DNA of 64,000 nucleotides from Acidobacteriota bacterium (GTDB taxonomy: Bacteria; Acidobacteriota; Thermoanaerobaculia; Multivoradales; J023): contig JAJCXO010000132.1 of assembly GCA_029263395.1 (NCBI GenBank), positions 17,843 to 81,842 on the forward strand, in the 5' to 3' direction. The position numbers were made by a program, and so were the translations under genes. A model generated the notes under the pieces. The model did not search any database and was not told the DNA's origin. It saw only the letters and a program-made list of their open reading frames with translations. Below, in pieces: positions 63,966 to 64,000 of this stretch; position 1 is the first letter of the stretch, and each line of letters starts with the position of its first letter.

Positions 63966-64000
63966 CTTCCTCCGGAGCCCGGAGGGCGGCATCCGGTAGC
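63966..64000 (-). repeat. Second right-hand REP-like element, cut by window end
   Basis: Repeats the first 35 bases of 63893-63952 exactly (CTTCCTCCGGAGCCCGGAGG onward) and runs out of the window, so the REP cluster continues. Confidence 0.85.

Overview
The window is high-GC bacterial chromosomal DNA. The gene content points to an Acidobacteriota-like host, possibly Thermoanaerobaculia or Holophagae: three full-length MacB-type orphan ABC permeases plus fragments of others, one of them paired with a PadR repressor; a giant beta-propeller hybrid histidine kinase; secreted S8 peptidases; and several genes split by single-base frameshifts. This is an inference from families; no rRNA or tRNA gene was recognised.

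Layout. 0-5 kb: three tandem subtilisin-like S8 peptidase genes ending in GF(L/V)WSD hexapeptide repeats. The first is cut by the window edge, the second is interrupted by a complete ISL3-family IS (401-1727, 8-bp target duplication), and the third is intact. 5.2-10.9 kb: a 1899-residue propeller/PAS/kinase/3xREC/Hpt protein. 10.9-13.9 kb: PadR repressor and permease. 14.1-17.7 kb: metallophosphoesterase, parD, a beheaded parE fused to a duplicated piece of the neighbouring gene, a 42-bp tandem array, and a permease C-terminal relic. 17.7-21.4 kb: a minus-strand operon (exported protein, membrane protein, trypsin-ankyrin protein) with two apparent frameshifts. 21.6-25.5 kb: full permease, then ArsR, SRPBCC and a small membrane protein. 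25.6-32.3 kb: a DUF3465 protein, then a likely conflict or signalling operon: a SEFIR-Ser/Thr kinase-P-loop ATPase protein, translationally coupled to a P-loop ATPase with a PD-(D/E)XK-like nuclease tail, with a divergent AraC-type regulator.

32.3-47.7 kb: a second 42-bp array, then an ion and envelope homeostasis stretch: SDR protein, lipid kinase, MgtC, CPA2 antiporter, QEGLA-motif metallopeptidase-like protein, SLC12-like transporter, MgtE, a CdaA-YbbR diadenylate cyclase fusion, CNNM/CBS protein and an ATP-grasp ligase. The co-location suggests c-di-AMP-linked K+/Mg2+ physiology. 47.9-57.2 kb: an ABC-2 permease fused to an M1 aminopeptidase with its ATPase, a SRPBCC protein, a GNAT and a third full permease. 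57.5-64 kb: two methyltransferases, a cold-shock/DUF1294 protein, a third 42-bp array, a serine hydrolase coupled to a dipeptide epimerase (probable cell-wall peptide use), and a Y1 transposase flanked by inverted REP-like palindromes.

The strongest candidates for something undescribed are the SEFIR-kinase-ATPase/ATPase-nuclease operon at 26.4-32.3 kb and the family of unrelated-looking intergenic arrays that all have a period of exactly 42 bp.
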